Positions 36,695 to 50,821 of a stretch of DNA of 64,000 nucleotides are shown piece by piece. This DNA comes from Paramecium octaurelia (taxonomy: Eukaryota > Ciliophora > Oligohymenophorea > Peniculida > Parameciidae), in assembly GCA_905182995.1 (NCBI GenBank), contig CAJJDP010000065.1, positions 62,001-126,000 of the forward strand, read 5' to 3'. Position 1 is the first letter of the stretch; the number at the start of each line of letters is the position of its first letter. The notes beneath the pieces were generated by a model. That model did not search any database. It was not told the DNA's origin and saw only the letters and a list, made by a program, of their open reading frames with translations. The position numbers were made by a program, and so were the translations under genes.

Positions 36695-37908
36695 TCATGC
36701 TCCCTTGAGTTATGATTTAACGTAATCTTAGAATCTTGGTTAGTTGAGCAATTCTAAGGCTTAGTTGGCAGCATTGATTTCCTTGTTGTATTCTGCAACG
36801 GTGGCATTGTAGACATCAGTGGCGAAGGCATAGTCATCGTTTTCAGCTTACAATTATCCATTGAGGGTTTCCAAATCAGCATCAAGTTCGTCGATGAGGT
36901 CAAGGGTTTATTCGATCTTGGCTAAATTGATTAGAAATTTAGATAGTACTGGCATTAGCTTCGATTTCAGCATTCTTAACAACAACTGCTCTTTAGAATT
37001 CAGCATGTTCTTGGTTTAATTAGACTACTTAGGCGTTGAAATCAGTAACAGCTTAAGCTTCGTCAGCAGTGATTTAGTTGAGTGAATCAACCAATTCAAC
37101 TCTCAAATTATTGAAAGCAACAACAATCTATCATTTAAGTTGTTAGAATTACGTCTCTAAGAGCACCTTAGTCAGCAAAGTTAGATTCAACTGTGATTTC
37201 CAAGAGGACTTTAACGAAGATTTGGAATTAGTTGTGTTTTTTCAAGGAGCTTTGGATTTTGCTGAGGTTCTTTTGAACCTTTTTGATTTAAGCAAGAGAT
37301 GGTGCTTCCAATGTGCTCAACAATTAAAGGCATTCATCAATAGCACTGATAGCATCATTGTGTTCAACAACTTCTGATTCGAAGGTTTCATGATCATTTT
37401 CTCTTTTGACTTCGGCATCTGCAAGTGTTCTTCTGTTTTAGGCAATGTTTTCTTATAATTATTCAAGTTAGGCAGCAAATCTATCTCTTTATGGGATGAG
37501 GACGTTATCATAGAAATCATGAGCATTGAAGAGTTCTAAAACCATCATATTTTATTATACCTCTTTCCTTGTCTTGAATTTCTTATTCAAGTCTAGCAAC
37601 TTCTCTGATGTGAACATCTGTTCTTCTATTGAATTCGTGATGGACTCCAGCTAATTCCTCTTCCAATTCATCAACCTTGGAAATTAGTTACGATAAATAG
37701 TTACGAGTTTTGCGATTTCGCTGTTGAGTTCAGAAAGGATACCTCCTGTTTACATATGAAGTTCGGCATAATTCAAAATGAACTTACCCCAGCCAGATGA
37801 GTGGATTTAAGCGAGAGCCTTTTAGTCACGATTTGTCCAGATGGATGATTAGACATTGATGGCTGTTGCGCCGAGCACTAACAATACACAAAGAGTTAGT
37901 TTTAACAT
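36695..37908 (-). CDS. Trichocyst matrix protein precursor
   Basis: 368 aa with introns of 29, 25, 25 and 28 nt. Signal peptide [16 protein letters not shown] is followed by a propeptide and two long heptad-repeat segments rich in Glu, Asn, Gln and Ala. Typical features are [30 protein letters not shown] in the first half and [14 protein letters not shown]...[12 protein letters not shown] in the second. This two-part architecture, cleaved to two polypeptides, is the hallmark of the Paramecium TMP family. These proteins form the expansible crystalline core of trichocysts. Codon use here is richer in G/C at third positions (gcc, ctc, aac) than in neighbours, consistent with high expression. Confidence 0.93.
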
Positions 37909-38290
37909 TTATTGTAATTATTATTGGCATACGTTCGAGGATTAATTAATGCTAAAAAATGGAAAAACGAATATTTATTTTCATATATAGTATTAATAAT
38001 TATATTATTTTTTATCTTCCCTTCATCATATTTTCACAACAATAATCATAAATCAATGAAACTTTTAGTGTTTATTAATTTCTATGAAGAGATGAACCTG
38101 AAAACTCTGCTTAAAAATGATTCCAAATAAGTGATATTTCCATATTTAATTAAACTTTTTTATGGATCTAATTTTATAAAAAAACAAAATTACAAAAGAT
38201 ATTTCATTTTAACATTATATCAATACACTTTATTTCGAACTCATTTGATTTCTTTTCAATAACACTCATTAACTTAATAACAATTATTTA
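37909..38290. other. Intergenic upstream of matrix gene
   Basis: AT-rich spacer. At 37963-37970 it contains AAAAACGA, one base short of the AAAAACGGA element seen before the other matrix genes, 54 bp before the ATG. A 68-codon plus-strand frame here is compositionally noise. Confidence 0.4.
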
Positions 38291-39010
38291 TCAACTTATT
38301 TTTGGTTAATTCACAAATATCAAATCAGAGATTTATTGATTATCATCTTCTACAATTAAAAATCGAACTAATCCATCTTCTGATATTGTAAAAACAAAAT
38401 TCAACAATTGTTTTCTAATTGAATATTTATTATCATATCCATAGGATTGAAAAGATTGATAGAAAGTATCTTTACTTCTCCATTTCAAATTGAAGATAAT
38501 ATTTATTAGAGATATTTTTTCCTCAATATTAATTATATCTTAGATGGGCGTTAGAGTAATTTAGGGTATGGATACAAATTTACTTTCAAAATTAAACCTT
38601 TCTGAAATATGATAAAATCTTTAAATGCTATCTAAATCAAATAATCAGCTATCATATTTAATTCTGAATGGAATCACTAATCTTAGAAAATAATTTATGA
38701 TCCATGTAAAAATACTATATTATTTAATCATACAAATCCTGAAACCATAAATTTATTTAAACTATAAATATTTAATTCTCTTAATTTTATTAGTTGTTCC
38801 TTAATAATCAATTTGTATAAATCATATTCTTTTTTCTTATAAATCTCATGGATGTAATTATTGCATCTATTAAAAACAATTCTAAATATTGATAGTTGTT
38901 CTATTTAATACTGCCAAATATCTTCAGATTAAACAATATCAAGATTTATAGGTAAATAACAATATATTTCAAATATATTGTATTTTGTATTACTAACTTA
39001 CCTGTTGAAA
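38291..39010 (-). pseudogene. Unresolved coding segments (gene or pseudogene)
   Basis: Protein-like minus-strand segments occur in two frames. A 5' block has YLPINLDIVQSEDIWQYQIE, IHEIYKKKEYDLYKLIIKEQ and NKFMVSGF (about 38980-38740). A 3' block runs from about 38640 to TGA 38293-38291 with FYHISERFNFESKFVSIPQI, NLKWRSKDTFYQSFQSYGY and DGLVRFLIVEDDNQ. No pair of short introns joins them without crossing a TGA at about 38645. This is either an unplaced exon, a sequence error or a broken gene. No family was recognised. Confidence 0.4.
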
Positions 39011-39273
39011 TACTGCATTAAGTTGTTTGTTCTTTAGCGGCTCAATATTTATTATTGATGAATTGAATTTTATATTATGTGGTTATTTTATAGATAAATT
39101 CAATAGGAATTTTATGATTTCAGAAACGGAATACTAGGAGTTTTCATTAATTAAGTTTTGATCCTCTTTTGAGATGCTATGAGTCAATTAAATTAAAACT
39201 TGACTTCATCGAATATATATATCTGATCTTATTTGATTGCACAATGACATAATAATTGCATTAATTAATTTAA

Positions 39274-41181
39274 ATGAATTTGCAAGCCATCAAGGAAGCA
39301 GCTTAATAACTGTATGAATATCAATTTACCTCAGCAAGGATAAGCTTACCAAATCTCCATTAGAGTAGACGTTGTCTGAGGCAACCTCCAACGAGAATTG
39401 GAATACACCTACTAAATTGCTATAAGAAGTAGCGGAGGCTTCATACGGATAGTAAGAAACTGTTTTTGATTATTATTAGCACTTCTTGCGATACAATAAT
39501 GAAATTCATATGGAAGCGTCTTGATTCGGATAATAAAGAATGGCGTCGGATTTTGAAAGTATGATTCTTTTTTAAAATACTAGACTTTAAACATGATAGA
39601 GTATTTAACGAAAAATGGAGCACCTCGTTGTGTTGGAGAATTCAGAGACAATATTTACAAAATCAGAAGTTTCTCAGATTTCTTTTTGGTTGAACAAGGC
39701 TCTGATAAAGGACTCTCAAGTAAATAAATGAATAATAATTAGTTCGTGACAAGACAAAACAATTGGTTGATTTATTGAGCAACGAAAAGTTGATTGAAGA
39801 AGAAAGAGAGAGTGCCAAAAAGATACGAGAACGATTAGCAGGTAACACTAAATTAAGTATTTTAAGCTGCTGGTGGTGTTGGAGCTATTGGAAGTAACAC
39901 ATCTTATTAAGGTTATGGAAGTAATTCATATGAGGGAAATAAGCCAAAAAATTATGGATAAGAATCCAATTAATCATAGTCAACAAATTATTGTAAGTAT
40001 TCAATTTATATTGAAGCATCGAGTTATGGTGGTTTAGAGAGTGGAGGAGGTCTAGACAAATACAAGGGTTCATCTACTAATAATGCAAATCATAATAATA
40101 ACACTAATAATGCAAATGCTAACAATAATAATGCAAGTAATAATACTAATAATAATGCCAATATAAGTTTTAATGGAATATAATGGGCTGCACCTTCATA
40201 ATAATAAGCAACTGCAGCACCATTTTCCGAGCCTGTAATGAAATTGGCTAAACCTGGTGAAAAGTGGGATGTTCCAGGGCCTAAACCTTAATAACAATAA
40301 TAATAGCAATAGTAATAGTAATAATAACAATAATAATAATAATAATAATAATAAACAAATTTATTTGACATTTTTGATACTCCACAATAGGTCCCTTAAT
40401 AATAACCTTAAATTGTATAACCTTAAATTGCATAACCTTTATAACCACCTCCATCACAATAATAAAATAATCAAAATGAATGGGGATAGTTCTAAAAAGC
40501 TACTCCAATCAACAATCCTATTCCATAAGCTTAAACTCAACAAAAAGCATAAACTAATTTATTGCCTAATGATATTTTTGTGCCTGCTGCAGCATAATAA
40601 TAGTAATAAAATGTACCTTTTGGATAATACCAACCTCCTCTTCAACAAAACAATTAACAATTATATTATTAATAATCCTAATAATTATATTAACAACCTT
40701 AAGCCTAATAAAACATATAAAATTTATATCCCTTGTAATAGTAATAAAATTAAAATTCAACTAATTTGTACTAAAACTATTAAATAAATAATTATCCTTA
40801 ACAATAATAACCAAATCTCAACTATGTTAAACCATAAGCTGCTGCATATTCCCCTTAAGTTAACATATAAGTTAACAATAATTAACCAAAAGAATAATAA
40901 GATGAATATTATTTTGGTGAATTTGTCTCTGCCAGTCAACCTAAGAGCACTAATAATTAAACAGATTTGTTAGGCATGATCGATTTGAAAAAAGAAAAGC
41001 AAGAATTAGAATAGAAGAAATAGATTCCAACAGCCCCCTAATCGAATTAATAGACTTAGTTGTATGCATCCTAAGCTGAATTGGATGGATTCTAATTTAA
41101 TTATCAAAACAAAGCACCAGTTTATGGATCATGTATTTTTTTATTTAATGTATAATAGATTAATACCAATAAAGCAGATGA
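39274..41181 (+). CDS. Epsin-type ENTH-domain clathrin adaptor
   Basis: 577 aa with seven introns of 23-28 nt, all summing to frame. The ENTH domain occupies ~residues 10-150: LSEATSNENWNTPTKLLQEVAEASYG, KFIWKRLDSDNKEWRRILK, MIEYLTKNG, DNIYKIRSFSDFF, RDKTKQLVDLLSNEKLIEEER. Epsins bind PI(4,5)P2 and clathrin/ubiquitin during endocytosis. The remaining ~420 residues are Gly/Ser/Asn- then Gln/Pro/Asn-rich. They include DLFDTP and DLLGMIDL, which resemble clathrin/AP-2-binding motifs. Most Gln codons in the tail are TAA/TAG. The last 26-nt intron decides the C-terminus: with it the protein ends at 41181, without it at 41203. Confidence 0.92.
40289..40354 (+). repeat. TAA/CAA trinucleotide run encoding poly-Gln in epsin
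   Basis: A run of 22 consecutive Gln codons (mainly TAA, some TAG and CAA), ending in eight uninterrupted TAA. It is a microsatellite that reads as polyglutamine only in the ciliate code. Nearby Asn-codon runs (aat) at 40080-40155 form a similar poly-Asn tract. Confidence 0.9.
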
Positions 41182-41256
41182 TTTATAATAAACATATATA
41201 TGATATAATTTGATAACTATTAAACTCACCGTCCTTCGATTGCTAGATATGAATAA

Positions 41257-41664
41257 ATGACTAGACCCAGCACATCTTCAACATTCTCTCGAACATTTCG
41301 AAAAACTCAACTGTTGCGAAAGCTAGACATCATTTAATAAACAAAGAGACAGGAGCTGATACAATTCATGTGTTCAGCTACTAGATCTCCTTTGAATTGT
41401 GTGAGTCGAAACAAACGATAATAATCAATCTCTTGTCAAACAGAGGAGTCAATGACAAATAGAAGAAGAACATAACACAGTTGTAGATAATTAACAACTT
41501 CAGATAGTAATAATCCTAGTTATAGGGTGAAAATCAATAATTATAACATTAAGGAAAGGAAAATTAAATAGAAAGACTCTTTGGATAGGTTTAAACTCAT
41601 TGAAATATAGGACAATGATTTTTAAGATTACATGCAGAGACAGATTAGAAAATAATATGATTGA
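41257..41664 (+). CDS. Small basic Ser/Arg/Gln-rich protein
   Basis: 135 aa in one frame from ATG 41257 to TGA 41662-41664, between epsin and the convergent ubiquitin protease. Composition is Arg/Lys/Ser/Thr-rich (MTRPSTSSTFSRTFRKTQ; ESMTNRRRTQHSC) with a charged C-terminus (DYMQRQIRKQYD). No domain was recognised. The strong Ser-Arg content and length argue against chance, but no homology is claimed. Confidence 0.55.
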
Positions 41665-41700
41665 TATAAATATATATTTTTATTTTTTGCTTTTTGTATA

Positions 41701-44861
<3,161 letters not shown>

Positions 44862-44876
44862 TAAATTAATTAAAAA

Positions 44877-45254
44877 TCAATCTTCACTACACTCATTCCT
44901 AATCTGATATACATTATTATTATAATCACCAAATTTTTATAATACACAATCCATCCCATACCCAAGATCCAATCAACCATTTAGATATTTCACTTTTAAA
45001 TCAGAATTTAAATGTAAATGCCCATTCCATATTGCATCTTAATTATTTTCTTCATTGTAAGTCAACCTTGAACATTCCATATCATTATTACTTGCCCCAA
45101 CTTATATTAAATAACAATAATTGTCATTCCAATTCAAGATATTATTTATAAGAATCTTATCATTTATTTTGATTTTATATGTTAACAAACAAGAATTGTA
45201 AATAAATTTAAAAAGATTATGATTATTAATAATCAAATCTTCATTTTTTAAAAA
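44877..45254 (-). pseudogene. Open frame with one in-frame TGA, unassigned
   Basis: The minus strand reads protein-like for ~125 codons (for example NNILNWNDNYCYLIQVGA, SRLTYNEENNQDAIWNGHL, KFGDYNNNVYQIRNECSED). A single TGA at 44975-44973 falls where Trp would fit (NG-stop-LDLGYGMDCVL). No ATG fits at the 5' end. I could not place a canonical intron over the TGA. Possibilities are a one-mutation pseudogene or exon relic, a sequencing error, or a recoded TGA. It lies 15 bp upstream of the ubiquitin protease start. Confidence 0.45.
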
Positions 45255-45752
45255 TCATCAAAATATTTTATAATAGAATATGAATGTTTATTTATTCAAA
45301 TGTGAATCCTGGATGATTTACAATTCAAAAAACATCTATATGCAATCATAATAACTTGTAAATGAATAAAATTAAATAACAAAATCTATAAGGCAAGAGA
45401 AAAATTGTTTAGAATTTTAAGAGCCTTACATTTTAAAAAATAATTAACAGTACATTCAAGTATATTATTTTTAAAGTCTTTGTTTCAAGTTATCAAAATT
45501 TCATTATGAATATTAAATTTGAAGAAATGATGAGTATGAGAAGAGTATTTATAACAAAAAGGTGAATTTTAAAAACTTGACCAAATTTTTGTTATCACTA
45601 CAAGCCATTAAACCTTTTATTTATCCTAAGCATTGTTTACTTGTAACTAAGGTATATGTATGAAGAATTAACATAAAGCATATTATTCTCATGCTTCATT
45701 GCATTTATAATAAGTGAAATAAATTTATTTTTATAAAATTAAAGAAATATAT
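45255..45752. other. Intergenic, nothing seen
   Basis: AT-rich spacer without a supportable frame, RNA or repeat. Confidence 0.5.
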
Positions 45753-46307
45753 TCATGATATAAAACAGCAGTCTTCATTGGGTTTTCGTGGTTAAGAGAT
45801 TACATTATCTTTGGCTTGTAAGTATTAGTCTTTCTCATCCTACATATTGGTAGGATTCTCATTAGATCTAAAGGATTTTGGTTAAGACACAGTATTATTC
45901 AAGTTTTGTCCTTACAGCATTTGCTGAAGTATGAAATCGATCTGAGTGCAATCTAGTTAGACTCCAGCATATTATGATATTAATTCTCTAGTTTCTTTGA
46001 CCTTTAAGAAATAGTTGCGTAATTAATTATGCAGTTAATAATCATAATTTGGTTCTTGCTTGTTAACTCTTTCAAAAAACTGTATGAATTAGGAAACTGT
46101 GGTTCCAAATGCAGTTAAATTGACTATTTGAGCTGATTGATAAATCTACTTAAGTTCTAATTAAATTGATTTCAGATCCTTATTTTGATAATATTCAACA
46201 ATATTATTGATTGATGGACATAGTGTGAGGGAATCAAAAGTGAGTAGGGATGTTTTATATTGTCTCTCATCTCCTTTGAATTATTTTATACCTTAATCGA
46301 TATTCAT
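45753..46307 (-). CDS. Hypothetical 184-aa helical protein with C-terminal CC motif
   Basis: A single frame from ATG 46307 to TGA 45755-45753. Helical, Gln/Asn-rich. A central ~90-residue part has regular hydrophobic spacing (NIVEYYQNKDLKSIQLELKQ, TAFGTTVSQFIQFFERV), like a four-helix bundle. An Hpt-like fold was considered but the His motif is absent. The C-terminus EDCCFIS carries adjacent Cys that could be lipidated. The function is unknown. Confidence 0.7.
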
Positions 46308-46746
46308 ATAAATTTATTTATTTTGCCAAATAAGTTTTTTTATTAATAAAGTTTTTCGTTATAATTTACAAATTAGATTATAATTCGCATTTGTTTTATT
46401 TCATTAATCTGGAGAAAGAAAAGTTATTATATAAATAGATATATATATATATCAATAACTTAAGTACCCCCAAAATAAACAAAGAAAATTAAAAAAATTT
46501 TATATTTTATATCAAGAATAGATGAATTTAAAGAAGTTTTGATATATTTCGATTCTTAATTTTATGTAATTACCTACCTATCATCATTATCCTTTGATAA
46601 CCAATTATTTTGCTACGGTGTTATATTGGGCGTTTTGATTCATTTTTTTAAAGTAAGAATATCTATAGTTTTTTTCATTATATAAGATTGCTGAAAACAT
46701 AAAATGCATAAAGAACTATTGTTCATAATTTATTTATTTTAATAAA
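46308..46746. other. Intergenic, nothing seen
   Basis: AT-rich spacer with a short (ta)n tract near 46438-46453. No other feature was recognised. Confidence 0.5.
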
Positions 46747-47936
46747 TCAATTTCTTTTGCTGATGAATTGGGCGGTGGTTGATAATTTCTCACTGATGTG
46801 TTCTTAGAGTCTATCAACGATTTCATTTTAAGCAGCTCTAAAGAAGGATATTATAATTTATTATACCTTTCAGCAGTTTAGGTTTCATAGATTTCTGATT
46901 AGACTGCATACCATGCTTATTATCCAGCAAGTCTCTCTTCACTGTTTTCTAATTCCAAGGTGTGGAATTCGATCCAAGATTAGGCATCTTCAATGGTATC
47001 CTTTTATTCTTAGATTTAGACTTCCAATTAAGCCTTTCTTTCAACCAATCTGGTGTGTTCATTGCTCAAATGAACGCTGAATTCAGCCCAGTGTGCAGCT
47101 TATCTATCTTCAACGTCCTTGATAATTTGATTAATTAAATACTGTCTTGGCAGCCTTTTCTTAGACTAATTATTATCTGATTTCGCTCAATAATTAGGCA
47201 ATCTTGGTCAAGGCCTTTTAGTTAACACCGTGAGTGGCTAATTCAGTAAGAGCAACAACGACTGGCTAAAGAGGGATAATAGAAAGAAGGATTTACTTAT
47301 AAGAGTTGGCTGTGTGAAGTGTTATCGGTAAGTCTCTTGTGAACTGTTTCATACTTTGATTTGACTTAGACGAATGAAGCACCTAAGCTCAAATGTTGGA
47401 TGAGTTTGGCAGCATCATCAATAGCATCAATAACATCATCGATGGCAGCAACCTTGGCAACAAAGGTTTCGTGTTATTAGTTTCTTGTGGCTTCTTCTCT
47501 AGCATAAGTTTATTCATTTGTTGCAATGTCTGAAATTGTAACTCTGATGTCTTCTTCAGAAACAGCCAAAGCTTCAATTGTGTCATCTCTCAATTAAGTG
47601 TTGGATGAGATTTGATTTTAGTGATACAAGATTTCCTTTTCCAAGTCTTCAACGATCTGTTATATAGTTTAATATTCTTACTCTGTTGTTTGTGGTTGTA
47701 TCAAGTTCGAAAGCGTGGTCGTGGTCATTTTAGTCTTATTACAATCCAGCAGCAACACCGTTCAATAACATATTAACTTCATTGGCTGGTGTTTAGGCTT
47801 ACAAGTGGGCTTTGATGGCTGACAACACGACATTTCCGAATGGATTGGCATCAATTTAAGCCAAGCTTGCATGTGTATCTACAAACTTGGCAGCTGCAAG
47901 AGCAAGAACCAATGTCAAGATAGCTAGTTTTTGCAT
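46747..47936 (-). CDS. Trichocyst matrix protein precursor
   Basis: 359 aa with introns of 25, 31, 25 and 29 nt. Signal peptide MQKLAILTLVLALAAAKF is followed by the usual pro-region and two heptad-repeat halves. Examples are VEDLEKEILYHQNQISSNTQ and EEDIRVTISDIATNEQTYARE, then QLEVQIQEQKDTIEDAQSW and RLQEHISEKLSTTAQ at the end. Codon use has many gcc/ttg/aac codons, unlike neighbouring genes and like the other matrix genes. It is a component of the crystalline trichocyst core that extends on exocytosis. TGA 46749-46747 ends it. Confidence 0.93.
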
Positions 47937-47955
47937 TTATTTATTTAATGTTTTT

Positions 47956-47964
47956 AAAAACGGA
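47956..47964 (+). promoter_or_regulatory. AAAAACGGA element upstream of matrix gene 46747-47936
   Basis: It lies 19 bp before the ATG of the minus-strand matrix gene, so it reads TCCGTTTTT on that gene's coding strand. It is identical to the 9-mers at 26079-26087 and 53260-53268. Confidence 0.45.
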
Positions 47965-48649
47965 TCGATAAAGCTTATGTATGTAATTAATTTATAAATA
48001 TTTTTCCCCATTTTCTTATAATATTACTAACATCATCTCATCAACTTTTGATTACCATTTCTTTCATCCATCAAATCTCCCAACTATACTCACCCTTACA
48101 ATCAAAAAATTTATAATTTAATATTTTATTCCAATTTATCTCTCCTTCCTCCTCCTATCACTATCCTTCATTATGATTATCCTCTATAGATTAATACCCC
48201 TTCCCAAGTTTCCTATCGTTTATAACGTATTTCATCATTTAAATGACTTCTACTAAATAATATTTCCTATAATACTATTAATTTTAGTTTTCATTTAAGA
48301 ATAATGTTAATACTATTATATAAGCTTTTTTACAATTTCTTATACACTATCATTATTTATATTTTGAGGGAAAATTATTTTAGATATCTAATTCATTCAA
48401 AGAATTTAATATTGAAATCAAATTGTAGGCTACGTTTATTGAAAAGATGAGTTCCTTTTGGTTAAGGATTCCTTAGCTAATTGCCTTTTCTAATCTTATA
48501 GGAATTATAGCATCATCATTATGAATTTCTCAAAATTGAAATAAATTATGAATTGACTAAATTGAAAGAATGTTAAGCATACTTGATTAAACACTTTTAT
48601 TTATGACTTAAAATCTTGCAAATATTCAAAAAATAATTTAATTTTTCTT
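47965..48649. other. Intergenic between divergent genes, purine/pyrimidine-skewed
   Basis: This separates a matrix gene and eS19, which face away from each other. Between about 48010 and 48220 the plus strand is unusually C/T-rich (minus strand A/G-rich) compared with the rest of the spacer. A minus-strand frame of ~60 codons at 48350-48540 looks mildly protein-like, but no gene could be assembled. Confidence 0.4.
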
Positions 48650-49146
48650 ATGGCAACACCATTTTTCACAGTGAAAGTATGAATAACTATTTAATTTTAA
48701 AAGGACGTACCTGCATAAGATTTCATTCATGCTTATGCTGAATATTTGAAAAAAAATAACAAGATCAAAATTCCAGAATGGGGTTCAATTGTCAAGACAG
48801 GACTTGGAAAAGAAATTTCACCAATTGACTAAGATTGGATGTATGTTAGAGCTGCAGCACTTGCTCGTAAAATTTATGTTAGAGGTCACTGGGTATGAAA
48901 TTTTTAATTACAAAACAGGGAGTTGGAAATCTCACTCATATGTTTGGTTCAGTTAATGATAATGGCAAACATGAATCAGGATCTGGAAAGGTCATTAGAT
49001 ACTTGCTTCAATAATTGGAAGCTATTAAAGTTTTAAAGAAGGATAGCAAGTCACTCTTAAAAAAGGGATCACGAATTGTTACCAAGGAAGGATAATAAGA
49101 CTTAAATAGAATTGCAACTCAAGTTGCCTTAGCAGCCAGAAAATGA
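48650..49146 (+). CDS. RPS19: Cytosolic ribosomal protein eS19
   Basis: 147 aa with introns of 27 nt (48677-48703) and 26 nt (48893-48918). Matches eS19: IPEWGSIVKTGLGKEISP, DWMYVRAAALARKIYVRG, VGNLTHMFG, KVIRYLLQQLE, SRIVTKEGQQDLNRIA. It is a small-subunit protein of the 40S head, needed for 18S rRNA maturation. The start exon (MATPFFTVK) is only nine codons. One intron ends in AAG and the other in CAG. Confidence 0.97.
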
Positions 49147-49246
49147 TTGATATAATAATACAATACATAAGTACATTATATAATAAATTAAGTTAATCAT
49201 AAATATATCTGTATAATATTTTATATATATATAATATTAATAGATA

Positions 49247-49767
49247 TCATATCTGATATTCTTCCTTTAAAATTTAATCAATGAAAGAATCAATCGCTGA
49301 TTTAAGCTTTTCTTCTCTTGTTTTTGGTGGCTCTGGTACAATAGTATATCTATTTTGAAAGCAGGTTTGAATTTCGTTTGAATTTGTCAAAGATTGGCTG
49401 CTATTTTCATTGAAGGACTAAAAAATCCAATCCTATTTAGGCTATTACGTTGAAAATTTAATTGAAGGTTCAAATTGGAGAATTTTAGGCTGACTCAATT
49501 TGTAATAAGCATATAATTTGATGGACTGCTTTTTTAGAGCCTTGGATTGCTGGTAAGCATATTAGAGATCCTCATCCTATATTATCACAACTTTATCAGA
49601 ATCATTATCATAAAAGCTAAGCTTAAGTAGAAATAGCTTTGGTACTAAATTATGATGTCTCTTGTTTAGATCCCTATTCTTTTGATTTCTTTCTTTAAGT
49701 CTTATAAAGTTTAGATCTCCTTATAGATTAAGAATGTATCACTTTAAGTTATTATTTTAATATCCAT
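49247..49767 (-). CDS. PB1-domain protein
   Basis: 163 aa with one 29-nt intron. Residues ~1-75 match a PB1 domain: MDIKIITQSDTFLIYKEI then LQDLKKEIKRI, and the OPCA-type acidic loop YDNDSDKVVIIQDEDLQYAY. PB1 domains mediate head-to-tail heterodimerisation in signalling scaffolds. The C-terminal ~90 residues are Ser/Asn/Gln-rich, with a conserved-looking tail REEKLKSAIDSFIDQIL. No second domain is visible. Confidence 0.83.
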
Positions 49768-49805
49768 TTTATATTATTTTAATATAATATAAAAATCAAT
49801 TTTGT

Positions 49806-50509
49806 TCAATACTGTCGGCTTGATTTCATGATTCTGCTCAACGATTATTGCAATGAAGACAACTCGTGAGAATGACTATAAATATTATATAATATTTCTT
49901 ACCCCGCAGTAAAGGTTCCAATTTGAGAGGGTTGAATGGCATTCAATTTGGCTGTCAAAAGTCTGATATCACTTTAGTTTCCACCAACACCAAGTCTACT
50001 TAAATTGCTGCCCAAGAAAATAGCTGATCTATTGGTCTAATGATGAGGTTAGTGACTTAAATAAGTCAATTCATTATTGAGACGCGTAAATTTAGTATTT
50101 TATATTTGGAGTTCCAGTCCTAACTTTGAATCCCAATTTTTGAATCTATCCAATCTTACCTTTGCTCTTTATGGTGACTCATTATAATTTCTACTAGATC
50201 TCAGAGGAGATGTGCTTTTATGAATACTACTAAATACAATATTTGTAGGTGTCAAAGGGCTAAATTATTTACCTAATAATCATACTGATATTCTCCAACA
50301 ACTACTCCTTGTAATCCCTTAGTTTATTTTGGTGATGAATCTCGAAATAGCCTCATTCTAACAGGAGACATGTTTGTAGATTCTCTACTTTTTGAAACAA
50401 AGCTAGAATCACCTAGTTTGCTAATTGCAGTAGATAGCAATCCAACTTGACTAGCCTTTGGTTTATATACTTTGCTGGAATCAACACTCACTATAGAAGA
50501 AGTTAACAT
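49806..50509 (-). CDS. Hypothetical Ser/Arg-rich protein
   Basis: 216 aa with introns of 26 and 27 nt summing to frame. Ser/Thr/Lys/Arg-rich, with motifs such as SPVRMRLFRDSSPK and KSTSPLRSSRNYNESPQRAK that look like kinase or cytoskeletal targets. It begins MLTSSIVSVDSSK. It ends SLSRIMKSSRQY. No domain was recognised. Confidence 0.75.
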
Positions 50510-50821
50510 AATTTTTATTTATGTATAATAAAATTTATATTTCCCCCCTTTTGAATATTACTTAAATAAATTTACTCTATTTTATTATTTAGAATTCTTA
50601 GTAAAAAAAGAATATCTATTTTCGAATTTATAATTCTACAGAATCAAAATAAACTATGAAACTTTTTATTAGAATAAAATCCCTAATTCAATATTGTGGT
50701 CAAATTTGGTAAAAATATATAAAGATTTATATAGTTTTAAATATTTATTTATTTTGATGATATTCGAATATATTATTATGCTAAATTAATTTAATCTTTA
50801 AATTTATTGATTCATTTTAAA
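50510..50821. other. Intergenic between divergent genes
   Basis: 312 bp of AT-rich DNA between two starts. Nothing else was seen. Confidence 0.5.

Noticed and set aside
40257-40787. 176-aa Asn-rich plus-strand ORF
   Set aside because: It is the shifted frame of the epsin Gln-rich tail, created by the TAA repeat.
45753-46307. Histidine-phosphotransfer (Hpt) domain
   Set aside because: The helical spacing is similar but the phosphorylated His motif is missing.
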